Positions 10,741 to 23,181 of a DNA stretch of 64,000 bases are shown here, piece after piece. The DNA is from Impatiens glandulifera. Taxonomy: Eukaryota > Streptophyta > Magnoliopsida > Ericales > Balsaminaceae. The DNA lies in assembly GCF_907164915.1 (NCBI RefSeq), contig NC_061870.1:2694273-2758272 (forward strand), given 5' to 3'. Made by a program: the position numbers and the translations under genes. The stretch's first letter is position 1. Each line of letters opens with the position of its first letter. The notes beneath the pieces are model-generated. The model saw nothing but the letters and a program-made list of their open reading frames with translations, was not told the DNA's origin and did no database searches.

Positions 10741-11295
10741 TAGGGGTGAACAAATGGGTAAAACCAATCCGTTTTGTCCGATCCGTATAAAATTCAAACT
10801 AAGTTTATCCAATCCGTAATCCAAACCATTTTACTAATTAAACGGATCGGATACAGATTGGATTGAAAATGGTTTGGATAATCCAAACTAAAAAATATTT
10901 ATATATATCAGCTTGAAATTAGTCAACAATTTTTTTTTTAATTTTTAAAATTTTTTTTTTAAAAATTTTTTTAATTTTTTTTTTAAATTCAAATTTTTTA
11001 TTATTATTAAATTTGAATCTGAAAAAAATAATAAAAATAAAAATAAAAAAATATCGTTGTAAGTGATGATAGGTAAAATATATATTATATTGAGATGAAA
11101 TTTAATTTAAAGAAAATTAATTAAAAAATATTTTTTTATTTAGATAGTTTGGATAATCCTAATCCAAACCGATTTAATTCAATCCGAACTCAATCCGATC
11201 CGATCTCAGTCCAATCCGAAATATCCAATCCGAATTAGTATTTAGGATTCAGATTGGATTGAATTTTGGATTAAACCACCCAATGCTCACCCCTA
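10741..11295. mobile_element. hAT-type MITE with 8-bp target duplication
   Basis: Ends are TAGGGGTGAACAAATGGG and, inverted, TAGGGGTGAGCATTGGG. It is flanked by a perfect 8-bp duplication ATCACAAT (10733-10740 and 11296-11303). Eight-bp duplications with TAGGGGTG ends are typical of the hAT superfamily. The 555-bp interior is AT-rich and non-coding, with subterminal AATCCGATCC/GGATCGGA motifs on both arms. It interrupts the old Copia RNase H frame. Confidence 0.92.
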
Positions 11296-11328
11296 ATCAC
11301 AATAGATAACCGAATTGGTTGTGGGAAG

Positions 11329-12245
11329 TGTTAAACTAAAGAGAGAAAAATTATATTGAATTGTTTTTCATGGTTACATAGATTATGTCTATTACATAGA
11401 CATTATAATTGACATATAAGGAAACTAAATAATATAATATTGATATTATCACAATTTATAATGTTGTGATATATCTTACAAATATAATATATTATACTCT
11501 AACATCCCCACTCAAACTCACAATGCAACAATAATAAGCATTGATAGTTTGACAATCAGAAAACGAAAGCGCGAACAATAAAAAGTTACATAGCATTCTT
11601 AATCTTCTTCTCTTCCTTCTCTTCTCTTCTGCACAATCCATTGACCATCCACCGAAAAACAGCTCTTCTTCGATTCAGATCAACCAAAATTAACAACCAA
11701 ACCAAAACCAAAAAACCAAACTAAAATCAACAACCCACAACAACTAAACCAAACCAAATCAAACCAAACCAAACATTACAAACTTAGGGAAACCCCAAAC
11801 CTAATTCAACTCCCTTTACTCAACAAAAAAACCAAAACCAATTAAACAAAGACCAATCAAACTACTAAAATCCTCAATCCAACTAGATGACAACAAATTC
11901 ACTAAAACAAAATCCAAGACCCCAAATAAGTTACTTAAGAACACTGACATAACAAATATTAATAATAAATTATTAAAGCCCTCCATCAATGGCTAAGGTA
12001 ACTATTGATGGAGGCAACAGAAGAATATCACTTGATTGACTCAAGAACAATAACCTGGCTCTGATACCATATTAAACTAAAGAGAGAAATATTATATTAA
12101 ATTGTTATTCATGGTTGCATAGATTATGTCTATAACATAGATATTATAATTGACATATAAGGAAACTAAATAATATAATATTGATATTATCACAATTTAT
12201 AATGTTGTGATATATCTTACAAATATAATATATTATACTCTAACA
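11329..12245 (-). mobile_element. TRIM (miniature LTR retrotransposon)
   Basis: Two near-identical LTR-like repeats (about 11329-11512 and 12071-12245, TGTTAAACTAAAG...CTCTAACA) bracket a 558-bp non-coding interior. Next to the right repeat lies a primer-binding site TGGTATCAGAGCCAGG on the minus strand (about 12054-12070), complementary to initiator-Met tRNA. Next to the left repeat a purine tract GAGTGGGGA is seen. The flanks GGAAG and GGCAG are a 4-of-5 target duplication. Size and lack of genes fit a TRIM. The right LTR has lost its terminal CA (…AATA) by one change. Confidence 0.9.
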
Positions 12246-12669
12246 GGCAGATGACCAAGTTTAGTGAACAAGAATAGGAACCATAGAAGTTCACTAATTG
12301 TGTCATCTAAGGCTTTGTATTCTCTTTCGGTTGAGGAACGAGCAACATAACATTGTTTCTATGAGCTCTAAGATATGGGAGTGCTACCGAGATATAAAAA
12401 GTAACCAATAGTGACGATATAATCATCCTTATCACCCGCTCAATCTGCATCTGAGTAAGCGTGAAGGGTTACCATAGCAAATGCCGAGATGAAAATGCCT
12501 TTGTCGTAAGAGTTCGCTAGATAATGAAGCACCCGTTTAAGTATAGACCAATGTGTCGTTCTGGAATGGTGCATGAATTGTGCAAGTTTGTTAGTGCTAA
12601 AAGGCAATGTTTGAGCAATAATGTGATATGTGTCATATCTTCATCAACACAACCATAAAGAAGTCATGA

Positions 12670-14560
12670 CATGGGATGTGTTCAAGAGAGACCTCTTGTT
12701 TCAGTTCGGTCCTTCCATAAATGACACTCCCATGAGGCAATTCATGCACCTGTAACACGTCAGTTATGTCTAAGAATACAATCTTCTATACATGACAGTT
12801 TCCCAAAAACTATATAGTATTCTAAGGGAATATGTTATAGACTATTATATGTCCGGATTGAGGGAGGAAATCTCAAATGTGATCAGGTTACGGTTTCCTC
12901 GGGTCCTTAAATGAAGTCAAGTCAATGATCAAAGTCTAAGAAGTGACATATAGGTCCCTATTGAGCAATGGGCACTTATGTAGTGTTAAACCATCAGTAC
13001 TACCCAAGCTACATATTGTTCATCCGGCCTGGCCAAGCACCAACCGGACCACCGAACTCAAGCTAAACCCCTCTTTTGCGTCTTCTTCCATCATAAATTA
13101 GGGCCACGTGAAGCAAATAGACCCGACTGTAATGGATGCAAAGAGGATGAAAGGCCTCTATTACACTTGACATGAAAAATAGAAACCCAACCACAAGCAT
13201 AAATTAAAGTTATTCATGGTCTTTACTAATGACCAAGAAAGATTACTAGGTGTCGAAGAAGCCACCTTATAGCCGATTCTTGACAATTCTCCAAGGCAGC
13301 CTATGGTAGTGGAAGAGTTTATTATTTCCTTGCACGCTTTGATTGATTTTGAGATTTTCCAGACACTCCAAATCTTTGGTAATATCGAGAACCTACCGGT
13401 GGTGACCCTGTTTAATACATGAATCACTCATAACTTTATAAATAATAGGATTATGAAGAATACAAATTACAATACCCTGCCCACTTAGGTGTTTTTAGTT
13501 AGAGTGGTAAATGGCTCTAACATATTCTGCTCTAGTATTTGTCAAAATCTGAAATGGTCAATGGAATGTAAGGATTATCAAACAGGCATAAAGGTGCTTA
13601 CCATGACAAAGTACGATATTGTGATGTGCATTTAGTGGTTGATTACTTTAAGCCCTTCATCCCAAGATTTTGAAAATCCGACCCTATATTTTGAACAGGA
13701 TGGAATAATCATTGTCCTAGAAGGTATAACTCATGTACAAATCAACCTGATACAAGGAAACCAACTAGAGAAATTACTAAATATAGACAGTATTGTTGTC
13801 ATGGTGCAAATAAGGAGTGAGCATGAATGCCAATTTATTTCACTTACCATAATTGCACAAAAAAGGTTCTTGAGAATCGCTAGAAGCTGCTCGAAGACTT
13901 CAACACTTTATTCTAGCAACCCAAAGACCTACCTCCAATTAGGAAACAACATCATCGAATCATATTAAAGGAATGCATGAAATTTGTGTGCATGTGCTCA
14001 TACTGGAACCATGCACTAAAAAAATAAAAATTGAGCAGTTAGTCAATGATATGTTGAACAAAGGAGTCATAGCTCTTTTGCTACCCCTATGGTGCTTGTC
14101 TAGAAGAAGAACTTGTCATGAATCTTCGATGACATCTTGGTGTACAGTGTGAGCTGGAATGAGCTCATCTTCTACCTACACCAAGTCCTGACAACATTAT
14201 AACAAAAAAAGTTATTCCTCAATAAAGGAAAATGTAGCTTAGGGTGCATGAAAATTTCCTAATGGGCCATTTATTAGATGAAAATCGAGTGGATACAAAC
14301 TCGAAAAAGTTGGAGATAATGAGGACATGACCGGTTCCACAATCGGTAAAGAAATTGAAAGGATATTATTGAATGTTTGTCAAAGAGAGTGGTTCCCTTT
14401 ATTGCCCTGCTGAAAAGAGGTCATAAACGCATAAAGTAGTTGCAGAACAACAAGAGAAATGAGTTATCTTTAAAGATGGGGTTGAGAATTGGAGGCAGAT
14501 CATGTCAAGGTCTCTTCGTCGAGGACGACGAATATTTGAAGGGAGAGATAATGTTATGAT
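12670..14560 (+). pseudogene. Ty3/Gypsy retrotransposon remnant (gag and RT), dead
   Basis: About 12680-12920 reads as a gag piece, with FGPSINDTPMRQFMHL and then SGLREEISNVIRL in shifting frames. 13639-13968 is an open stretch including VVMVQIRSEHE. About 13980-14260 gives reverse-transcriptase pieces: a block like IEQLVNDMLNKGVI, then VLV.KKNL, then a jump to IFDDILVYS. The jump implies an internal deletion between the palm motifs. Stops and frameshifts are frequent. The call rests on the order of the motifs; each alone is weak. Confidence 0.65.
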
Positions 14561-16380
14561 CCCATGATAGAAAATAGTTTAGTAGTGTGATAATTAAAGT
14601 TGATTATCTGACTATTTCAATTTTTGTTTTTTTTTGTAAATCACATTATTTTTAAACAGTTGTAACTGAATATTTTTATGAGGTTGGCTAATATATAAGT
14701 TGAACTCACCTTCAATTATAGATATGAATAAGATGGTGAAAATTTTGGTTTAGACAATGTTTTGATAACTTGACTTCTCACTTAATTTAATATATGAAAG
14801 ACTTAATTAAAATAGGTAAGTTTGATAATGTATATTTATAATCACTTATTTTTATAAACTTAAGTGAAAATATGTTAAAAATAATAAACTAAAATATCAA
14901 GTTTATTTTAAAAGTGAAAAAAAAAGTTAAATGACTAATTAAAAATCACCAAAAATCAACTTTATCATTTATAAATTTAATAAAATTACTTCTATAAATA
15001 AAGTCGTATTATTTTTTCATTTTTTTCTCCTTACAAGTGAAACAGAAAAAATATATTTATGTATATTTTTTATTATTTCTCAAAATATATATATATATAT
15101 ATATAATCACATTAATTAATTTATATATATATATTAATTACTTAATAAATTATAATTTAATACATCAGTTAAAAAATATTAATATTTATTTTAATTAATT
15201 TTTATTTAATATACCAAATTTATATTTCTATATATTAAGTTTATTAACTAATATAATTAGTATAAAAGCCTATAGTAGTTTTGATATATTTTTTTAAATA
15301 TTAATTTTAAATATTTATCAAATTAATTAAAATATTAAATACTTAAAGTTCAAAATATTTCTATTTATTAATTTAATTTTTTATCTCTAAATATTTAAGT
15401 CATTATATACTCCAAATTCAATATTTAGTATTAAGATCTTCATTTTCAGTTTTATTAAGCACAAATTTACTATATTTTTAATTTTCTTTTTCGTATTGAA
15501 CTCTCATAATATTACCTCATTCATGTTTCTTTTTCTTCTTTTGAAACCTATGAATTCTTGCTCCTAACTTCCCCGCGATACTTTGCTCATAACAACATAT
15601 TTCATTCTTGATCTTTCAAATTCAAGTTGTTACACAAACCTAGACCAGGTTTATGGGCTTTTGTGAACTTAGTGAAAAAATCCATCGGGCTCGATGAATA
15701 CTACTATAATATCACATCAAATACATCCATTCACACTTTGATTTTGAAAAAAAAAAAAAAACTTTACCAAAAAGAAAATGACAGTTTTTATACTAATATT
15801 GTTCGAGAAATTACTTGGATATATAGTTTTATTGTCTACTACCCTAATTTTCATATTGCTAAAAATAAAAAAAAAGTGGGGAGTCTATGTTCGTGTCCAA
15901 CAACAAAGATGTGAGTTTTTTTCTTTCTAAGAAAAATAGACATTTGTACTACATGAGCTCCTCAATCTACTGCTCAGAATTCTTGTTTTGTTATTAATTT
16001 TATGTCTCAATATTATATTTTAAATAGTAATTAATTTAATAATAAAAAATAATGTGTAATCTAGTTGTATTATTAATTTATGCAAGTAGAACTCCACCTT
16101 GAAGATAGTTTAGATTAAAAAAATTTACGTGTCTAAATGAGACGCCCATTTAGATAAATACATAAATTTGCAGATAGAAGATAAATTTAAGAAAATAAAT
16201 TGAACCTAAATAAATTTAATAATATAAAACAAACCCGTTAAAGTTGAGAATGGTGACACAAGTTTTTATTGGCTTGTAGAGGCCAGTACTAAAACTTGAG
16301 AATTTTGCAATAAAGGTCTCGCCTCATGAAATCCAACATTCATCCTCCTCCGATTAAACTTTGAGTTAGAATCAAACGCT
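14561..16380. other. AT-rich intergenic spacer upstream of the kinase gene
   Basis: Extremely AT-rich, with TA microsatellites near 15087-15104 and 15124-15133. The open frame at 15627-15914 has no conserved motif. No transposon ends recognised. Confidence 0.65.
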
Positions 16381-16420
16381 TATAAATTGGCCACGTGGAT
16401 GGACAGGTGATGCTTCCAAT
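16381..16420 (+). promoter_or_regulatory. Kinase gene core promoter: TATA box and G-box
   Basis: TATAAAT at 16381-16387 is immediately followed by GCCACGTGGA (CACGTG at 16392-16397), a perfect palindromic G-box/ABRE-type core. A transcription start about 25-35 bp after the TATA box would fall near 16410-16420, giving a leader that runs into the 5'UTR intron below. The G-box would then sit between TATA and start, an unusual place. Another start site upstream is possible. Confidence 0.5.
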
Positions 16421-16717
16421 ATGATTGATTGTACCAGAGTGTTTCCTCCTGGTAACCTCAATAGAAAATAGAGACGAAGACCGACTGCCTACGCCCTCTT
16501 TCTTTGTCTTCCATTTCATTCCATTCCATTATCTCTCTCTACCTTGCTCTGGTGGTGTTGTGTGTTCTACGGACTACGACGGGGGCTTGGTAGAGCATTT
16601 ACTTAAGAGAATCCATCCATCCAATCGTTTTCTCAGTCAGTCTGTACAGTTGTTTCTTCAATTTCCGCCTTAGAATTCCATCAGCTGAATCCCGCAGTCA
16701 AACCATCTCCGATTGAG

Positions 16718-16997
16718 GTAATGCAAAATCTGTTCATTCTCTACTAAAGAATCACGATTTTCGTCTCCAAATTTGCTCGTTTTGCTGAGATCTGATGATG
16801 AGTAGTTAGTTGCTTTATCCTTCAACTACTTCTCTGATCTGCTTTCACAGAATCATGATATTTAAACCAATTTATGAATAATCTTAATAAAAGTTGTTGT
16901 CCTTTTTAGTTTGGAAAATATAGCTTCTCTTTTCTAGTTCGATTCTTCTTTTTTCGATATAATTGATCTGTTTGTCTCGATTAATCTGTTGTTTTAG
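16718..16997 (+). other. 5'UTR intron of the kinase gene
   Basis: Donor GATTGAG then GTAATGC (GT at 16718-16719), and acceptor TGTTGTTTTAG (AG at 16996-16997) after a T-rich tract. The intervening 280 bp are T-rich and intron-like. Leader introns just before the start codon are common in plant kinase genes. This was inferred from splice consensus alone. Confidence 0.6.
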
Positions 16998-17012
16998 GAC
17001 GTAAAAATCAAA

Positions 17013-17051
17013 ATGTTAATTCCGATAGGAATAAAAGTGTTTGAAGATTGA
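17013..17051 (+). promoter_or_regulatory. Upstream ORF of 12 codons in the kinase leader
   Basis: ATG at 17013, 12 codons, stop TGA at 17049-17051. It lies 15 nt before the main ATG (17067) and in the same frame, so it is a true short uORF rather than an extension. If the leader is spliced as proposed, it is the only ATG between the acceptor and the main start. It could lower translation of the kinase. Confidence 0.55.
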
Positions 17052-17066
17052 ACTGATAACTCAGAT

Positions 17067-19277
17067 ATGATGATGGAAGGTCCAAATATAACTGGAATGA
17101 TAGGTTTAAACAACAACCATGATAATTACGAAATCCCTCAAGGCTTTTACCATAAACTAGGAGTAGGTGAGGATTCCAACATGTCCATAGACAGTTTCGC
17201 AAGCTTACAGTTAAGCAACAATGGAGGTTCACTTGCGATGTCAGTTGATAGCAGTGTTGCGTCAAACCATGATTCCAACGCCCAATTGTTAGACCATCAA
17301 GGTTTGAAACGTGTTAAGAACTACACCGGTACCCAGAGTGTAAACAGGGGAAAAGTCTCACACGGCTTGAGCAACGATGCACTTGCCCAAGCCTTATTAG
17401 ATCCCCGTTTCCAAACAGAAGGCCTTCATAATTTTGAGGAATGGACAATTGACTTGAGGAAGCTGAACATGGGGCCTGCTTTTGCAATGGGAGCTTTTGG
17501 GAAACTGTATAAAGGCTGTTACGATGGGGAAGACGTTGCTATTAAGCTTTTGGAGAAGCCTGAGAACAATCAAGAGATGGCAAACTTGTTGGAGCAACAA
17601 TTTCAGCAAGAGGTTATGATGCTGGCAACTTTAAAACATCCAAATATTGTTAGGTTTATTGGTGCATGTCGAAAACCTATGGTGTGGTGTATTATTACTG
17701 AATATGCTAAAGGGGGTTCGGTTAGGCAGTTCTTGATGAAGAGGCAAAACAGATCCGTGCCTTTGAAATTGGCGGTTAAGCAGGCTTTGGATGTTGCAAG
17801 GGGAATGGCTTATGTACATGGACTTGGATTGATTCATAGAGATTTGAAATCTGATAATTTACTCATTTCTGCTGACAAGTCAATCAAGATTGCGGATTTT
17901 GGTGTTGCCAGGATCGAGGTGCAATCCGAGGGAATGACACCCGAGACGGGGACTTATCGCTGGATGGCACCGTAAGAACCCTAATACTCTCTCATCATTG
18001 AATGTTATCAATCTGTATGTGATTCTATTTCCCATGAATGTTTTTGAGGCCTTTTATGATCTGGGTTACTAACGAAGTGGTTATTTCTAAATAATTTTGT
18101 GTAATGTAGGTTATATCTAGTTATTTGGATAGAAAGACATTAGGGCCTTGTTCAGATCGGCGGGTTATTTGAAGATCTTACCATCTTTTCATTTATTTTA
18201 TTATCGTTTAAATCATTAACTAAAATACTATTTATTTCCTTTTAAAACATTAATTTTTCATTATATATTAATATATTTTAAGTATTTTATTCAAATAACT
18301 TACTATTTTTTCTTCTTTTAACGTTTTTGCATTGCTTTTCGGTTTAGTGGAGATCACACACCTAAGGAGGAATAATTTTTATAACCCCATCTGAACAAGG
18401 TTATCACAAATCCCAACAAGGCCTAAGAGTATGTTGGATGTAGGATTATTTGAATCTAAACTTGATTGATGAAAATATAGGTTACTTTTATTAAATTCTT
18501 AAAATAATTTTTATATATAGTATTTTTAGTATTATAAAATTAAAATAAAGTAACCATTATTTGGGTTAAATTATTAAAATATTATTTTATAGTAATATTT
18601 AAATGTTATAAGAAAAAATAAAGTATGGGTAATTTTGTATTTGATTAATGAGGGGAAATTTAGTCTATTTTCGATTAAGTTCAAATAATCTTTCATCAAA
18701 CAAGGTCTAAACGAGGATTTGGTGAGTGAAGTCATTGATTATGAAACTATTCGGATCAACATCAAACAAACAATTAGTAAATGATTTAAAGTATATATAT
18801 AGTGAGTTTTTTTTTATTGATGTTTTGAATATCTGAATGTTCATTACTTGTCACCCTCATCAAATAACATTTGAAAATAGAGTATGTTTCTGAATTCAGA
18901 TTATGTCTGATTATTGTTAACACATGAATTATTGCAGCGAAATGATCCAGCACAGATCTTACACGCAGAAAGTAGACGTTTATAGCTTCGGAATTGTTCT
19001 TTGGGAGCTCATAACAGGAATGCTTCCATTCCAGAACATGACTGCCGTTCAAGCTGCTTTTGCAGTTGTAAACAAGGGAGTTCGACCCACTATTTCCAGT
19101 GAATGCCTTCCCGTTCTCAGTGAAATCATGACCCGATGTTGGGATGCAGATTCTGACCTCAGACCGCCCTTCACTGAGGTAGTGATGATGCTCGAGAATG
19201 CTCAAACTGAAATTATGACCACTGTTCGTAAAGCTCGGTTCAGATGCTGCATGAATCAGCCCATGACTACTGATTGA
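17067..19277 (+). CDS. Raf-like MAPKKK-type Ser/Thr/Tyr kinase, RAF22/RAF28 (group C) type, two coding exons
   Basis: Exons 17067-17971 and 18938-19277 join in phase 2 (donor CC/GTAAGA, acceptor TTGCAG/CGAA) to give 414 residues, the usual length for this subgroup. Residues 1-100 are a Ser/Asn-rich N-terminus; the kinase domain spans about 130-400. Visible are [16 protein letters not shown] (125-140), Gly-loop [10 protein letters not shown] (141-150), VAIK with Lys160, HRDLKSDN (257-264, catalytic Asp259), DFG (277-279) and APE across the splice junction. The C-terminus [11 protein letters not shown] matches what I recall of Arabidopsis At2g24360/At4g31170. These cytosolic kinases act in stress and hormone signalling. 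No lesion is seen, so it is probably functional. ATG 17067 is followed at once by two more ATGs. A candidate AATAAA lies at 19473. Confidence 0.95.
17972..18937 (+). other. Coding intron of the kinase gene
   Basis: This 966-bp intron runs from GTAAGA to TTGCAG and splits the APE motif of the activation segment. It is T-rich. Two related motifs near 18145 and 18420 (AGGGCCTTGTTCAGATCGG... and CATCTGAACAAGG) lie in inverted orientation, suggesting a small transposon relic of about 260 bp inside the intron; I could not define its ends. Confidence 0.8.
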
Positions 19278-19944
19278 GCAAGATTTGTATAAGAAACAAA
19301 GATTGTAAACAAATTGTGTATTAATTTATTCAGATCTGCTTCTTTTTCTTTTATCCTTCTCTATTTTGTTTATGAAAATAGGACATGCTTGATTTGTAAT
19401 TAAGTACACATGTTATGTTCAAAACCTGCATCAGTTTGATTTTGCTTTTCCTGTTGTATTACACCACTAGAGAATAAAAAGGAAATTTAACAAAAATAAA
19501 AACCTCATGTTGATAGTCAATCAAAAAAATAAATTGTGTTTTTATTAAGAATGAAATGGATTGGTACAATGTGGGTTATTAAGATCAAAATGATTAAATA
19601 TTTTTTAATTTAACATAAATAGGATGAATAATTTAATTTTAATTGATAGTAGGATAAGGAGTTTTTAACCATTCATAAAGCAATGTCTAAGAAGGTATTT
19701 TCATCATAATAAAAATATACTATAAAAAACGAAGCTAAATTACACTAAGGTCATATTTGGATGGTGAAATTGACATTTAAATTTTAATTCATTTGTTATA
19801 TTATAATTTAATTCTAATTTTTATATTTAAAAAAAAGTAATTGAATATATATTATGGATATTTTAAGAATTGATGAAAATTTTGGAAACTGCCTAATTTA
19901 GGAAAGTTGATTTAGTTTATATATATTTATTCAAATTAAAAAAT
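19278..19944 (+). other. Kinase 3'UTR and AT-rich spacer
   Basis: The first ~200 bp are the likely 3'UTR, with a poly(A) signal candidate AATAAA at 19473. The remainder is AT-rich DNA with no recognised feature up to the rRNA fragment. Confidence 0.55.
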
Positions 19945-20120
19945 TTATAGTATTTTAATTTTCAGCACGAATACTAACCATGGAAATGTGTCCTAACGAT
20001 CCTTTAGATCTTTGAAATTTCAAGTTAAGGTGTCAGAAAAGTTACCACATAAATAATTGGCTTGTAGTAGCCAAGCGTTTATAGCGACATTGTTTTTTCA
20101 TCCTTCGATGTCGGCTCTTC
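19945..20120 (+). rRNA. 25S rRNA pseudogene, left piece
   Basis: The sequence follows the 3' domain of plant 25S rRNA with many C-to-T type changes. Recognisable blocks are AACGATCCTTTAGAT, GGTGTCAGAAAAGTTACCAC, GCCAAGCG and TCCTTCGATGTCGGCTCTTC. It stops exactly at GGCTCTTC (20113-20120); the same eight bases reopen the molecule at 29871, where 25S continues with TTATCATTGTGAAGC. This is a decayed nuclear copy outside the rDNA arrays, not a working gene. Confidence 0.9.
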
Positions 20121-20762
20121 AAGGCCGAACCTATTTGGAGGCGAGAGAGGCCATTGCCTCAGGCCCCGCCAACTAAGGGGTCCAAATTTTTTAATATTAA
20201 TATATATATATATATTATATTTAATATGACGCAAAATAGTTGCCACGATTTATACCTACGTAACTTGTCGGTTGTCGCCTCCAATTTCCATCCCCAAATG
20301 TATCAAACAATTCTAATACTTTTCAATCTGATAATGTGCTTCAAATCTTGTTTGATTTTTTAACTTATTGATCTTACAAGTTGAATAAAAAGTGTTTTCT
20401 CTAATAGACTTATGTGATTTTGATGAAATATCTGAAATAAGTGGAGCTTTAATACTTTACTTGAATTAATAATTATTTTTGTTATATTATCAATGAATTT
20501 TTTGAATTTGTATGTGAGAACTCAAAATCATAGCAATTAATTATAATAGATGTTCTAATCTATTGAAACGATGAAATCCTAGTTCTATATTTTTATTGCT
20601 CAATGGTATGAATGAATCTGTTGTTGAGTTAGGTTGTGTTAATTAAATTAACTTTATTTGAAAAGAGCTAAATGAATTTAATCTTTATTTGATGAAATTG
20701 TAAATTGTGACAATTTCATAATATGTCAACGGTAAGAAATTGGTTGTAGCTACTAGAATTGA

Positions 20763-23181
20763 TCTTGTGTAAAATGTCTCATAAACATTTGTCTAGAGCT
20801 AAAAAGAGAAAATTGAAACAAAGGGGGATATATTAATTCAAAGTCAAGCCGGTGATATTAACAAATATTTTAATAGAAATAATATAATAGAAAGAGATGA
20901 ATTAGGAGATAGTTTGGTGATTGAAGAATAAAGTCACTATAAAAATGAAGAATTGGTTGAGACTGTCAATTTGGGTGAATCGAATGAGAACTTGGAGATT
21001 GACTCTCAACATGAAAATTTAAATTCGATTGAGAATTTGGAGGATCCTACACATTGGAATAAAATTAGTCAAGAAGTGAGAGATTACTTGGCACATATGG
21101 GTTCAAAAAGAGTGGATGATTTTTTATTTACTAAAGATAATAACAATAAGCATTTTGATTCATCGCATTATACACGGATAATAGCAAATGGACAAACATT
21201 TGATAAACTATGGCTTTTATATTCTATTTCATTAGATATAATATTTTGCTTTTGTTGTAAGTTGTTCAAGACTGAACAAATGATGAGTAGAATGGAGAAT
21301 TTAGGTAATGACGATACAAAGACTGACATAATATACATAGAAGTCTTAAACATCATGAAGTTAGAAGGGATCATATGAATTGCATGTTTATTTGGGTTGA
21401 ATTAGAAAAGAAGCTGAAAAAAATCAAACAATTGATGAGAGTATGTAACTTCAAATCAACAAAGAAAAACAACATTGGAGGTAAATGTTAACAAGAATAA
21501 TCTCCATTGTTAAAGCACTTACCAAAAATACTTTGACCTTCCGAGGAAATGATATGAAACTTTATGTCGAGAACAATGGACTATTTTTGCAAATGATAGA
21601 AATGGTTGATGAGTTTGATCTAGTGATGGAGGAGCATGTTCGACGTTGTGAAGCAAGGGAATCACAATATACATATTTAAGTCCAAAAAATCAGAATGAT
21701 TTTGATAGAGACTTTGGCAAACGAAGTAAAAAAGACAATTATTGAAAAAGTTAAACATGCAAAATATTTTCCAGTAATACTTGATGTACTCTAGATACGA
21801 GTCCTCAAAAACAAATGTCTCTAGTGCTACGATGCATGGATGATTCGACAAACACATCAAAAGTAGAAGAATATTGGGTTGAGTTATTGAAGGTGGATGA
21901 CACATTAGGTCTTGGGTTATCAAGTGAACTTCTGAAAGTGTTAACTAAAGTGGGGTTGTACATTGATGACGTAAGAGGAGAAGGTACGACAATGAGTCTA
22001 ATATGAGTGGAAGATACAAATGTGTACAAAAAAGATTGATTGAAATAAATTCTAGATCTTTTTACACACCATGTGGTTGTCATGGTATTAATTTGGCATT
22101 AGTTGATATAGTGAAATGTTGTCCTAAACCTAAGTCCTTCTTTGGAGTGGTGCAACGTATCTATACATTGTTTTATTCCTCTACAAAGAGATGGAAATAT
22201 TTTAAAGATAAGGTGTCTGGTTTGACTGTTAAGCCATTGTCACATACCCGCTAGAAAGTAATGTTGAGAGTATAAAAGCTATAAAAGAGAAAATTGTACA
22301 TATAAGAGATGTTTTACTTGACTTGGCGGAAGTTGCTGAAGATTCTAAAACAAAAAGTAATGATGAGACCTTAGAATTATATGATCTTGAGAGTTTTGAG
22401 TTCTTGCTTGAAATGATGATATTGTATAATTTGTTACACAATGTGAGTAAGTTTATCCAATCTGAAGATATGGATAATGATTGTAATCAACCTCTTAAAA
22501 TGACTTGATCAATTTCTTGATGAGTTTAGAGAAGAGGGATTTTCTAGTGCCATGAAAAAGCTATACAAATGGTAAGTGAAATGAGGATTGAACCTAAATT
22601 TAGAGAAAAGCGTATCATTCGAAGAAAAAAACAATTTGATGAAAGTGGCAATGATGATGTGACATAATCTGGTGAAGAGTCTTTTAGAGTTGAATATTTT
22701 TTGTTTATAATTGATCAAGTTCGATATTCGCTTCAAGTCCGGTTTGAACAATTTAAAAAATATAAATAAATATTTGGGTTTTATTGAATTTAGAGAAGTT
22801 AAAAAGTGAGCCTTAAACTATCTTGATGAAGTCTTGTATTTAGCTTCAACAATTTTTGAGTCAAGATGGACGTTCATACATTAATGGTGATGAATTGTAT
22901 TCAGAGTTGTTAGTCGTGAGATGTTATTTAACAAATGAAAGAAGAATAATTAATATGATACAATGTCTAGCAAAACTGAATGATTTATTCCCAAATAATT
23001 ACATTACCTATAAGATATTTTTAACCATACCAATAATAGTTGCATCGCTAGAAAGAAGTTTCTCGAAGTTGAAGTTAATCAAGAATTATCTTCGATCAAC
23101 AATGTCATAGAATATATTAAATGGGATAGCAATGTTGTTGATTGAGAAAGAAATAGTTTGTTAATTAGATTATAAAGATTT
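20763..23181 (+). pseudogene. hAT transposase (TTF-type zinc finger, DUF4371, dimerisation domain), decayed
   Basis: Pieces appear in the expected order. 20953-21378 has THWNKISQEVRDYLAHMGSK and FCFCCKLFK (TTF-type zinc finger). 22003-22254 reads MSGRYKCVQKRLIEINSRSF and YTPCGCHGINLALVD (hAT core). 22856-23110 has IPIIVASLERSFSKLKLIKN, the hAT dimerisation motif. Frames shift at least five times. The protein runs on past the Copia insertion: before it the reading is LDYKDF, and after it (27914-27955) LINIFASK, as in intact relatives. This is a non-functional transposase fossil. Confidence 0.9.

Larger units (their letters stand above)
10309..12660 (-). mobile_element. Old Copia retrotransposon remnant (3' half), itself invaded twice
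   Basis: On the minus strand, from right to left: decayed RNase H sequence at about 12560-12246, continued after a TRIM insertion (11329-12245) and a MITE insertion (10741-11295), then the RNase H tail (10478-10732), a polypurine tract (GCGGGAGGA, near 10500) and a short LTR-like block (about 10309-10496, starting TGTTTAG). The reading resumes at the same point of the protein after each insertion is removed. The 5' half and 5' LTR are absent. Confidence 0.8.

Noticed and set aside
10920..11060. Poly-A/T tract as a retroposon tail
   Set aside because: It is the AT-rich centre of the hAT MITE, bounded by its TIRs and duplication.
13161..13427. 88-codon minus-strand frame
   Set aside because: No motif; lies inside the decayed Gypsy remnant, which reads on the other strand.
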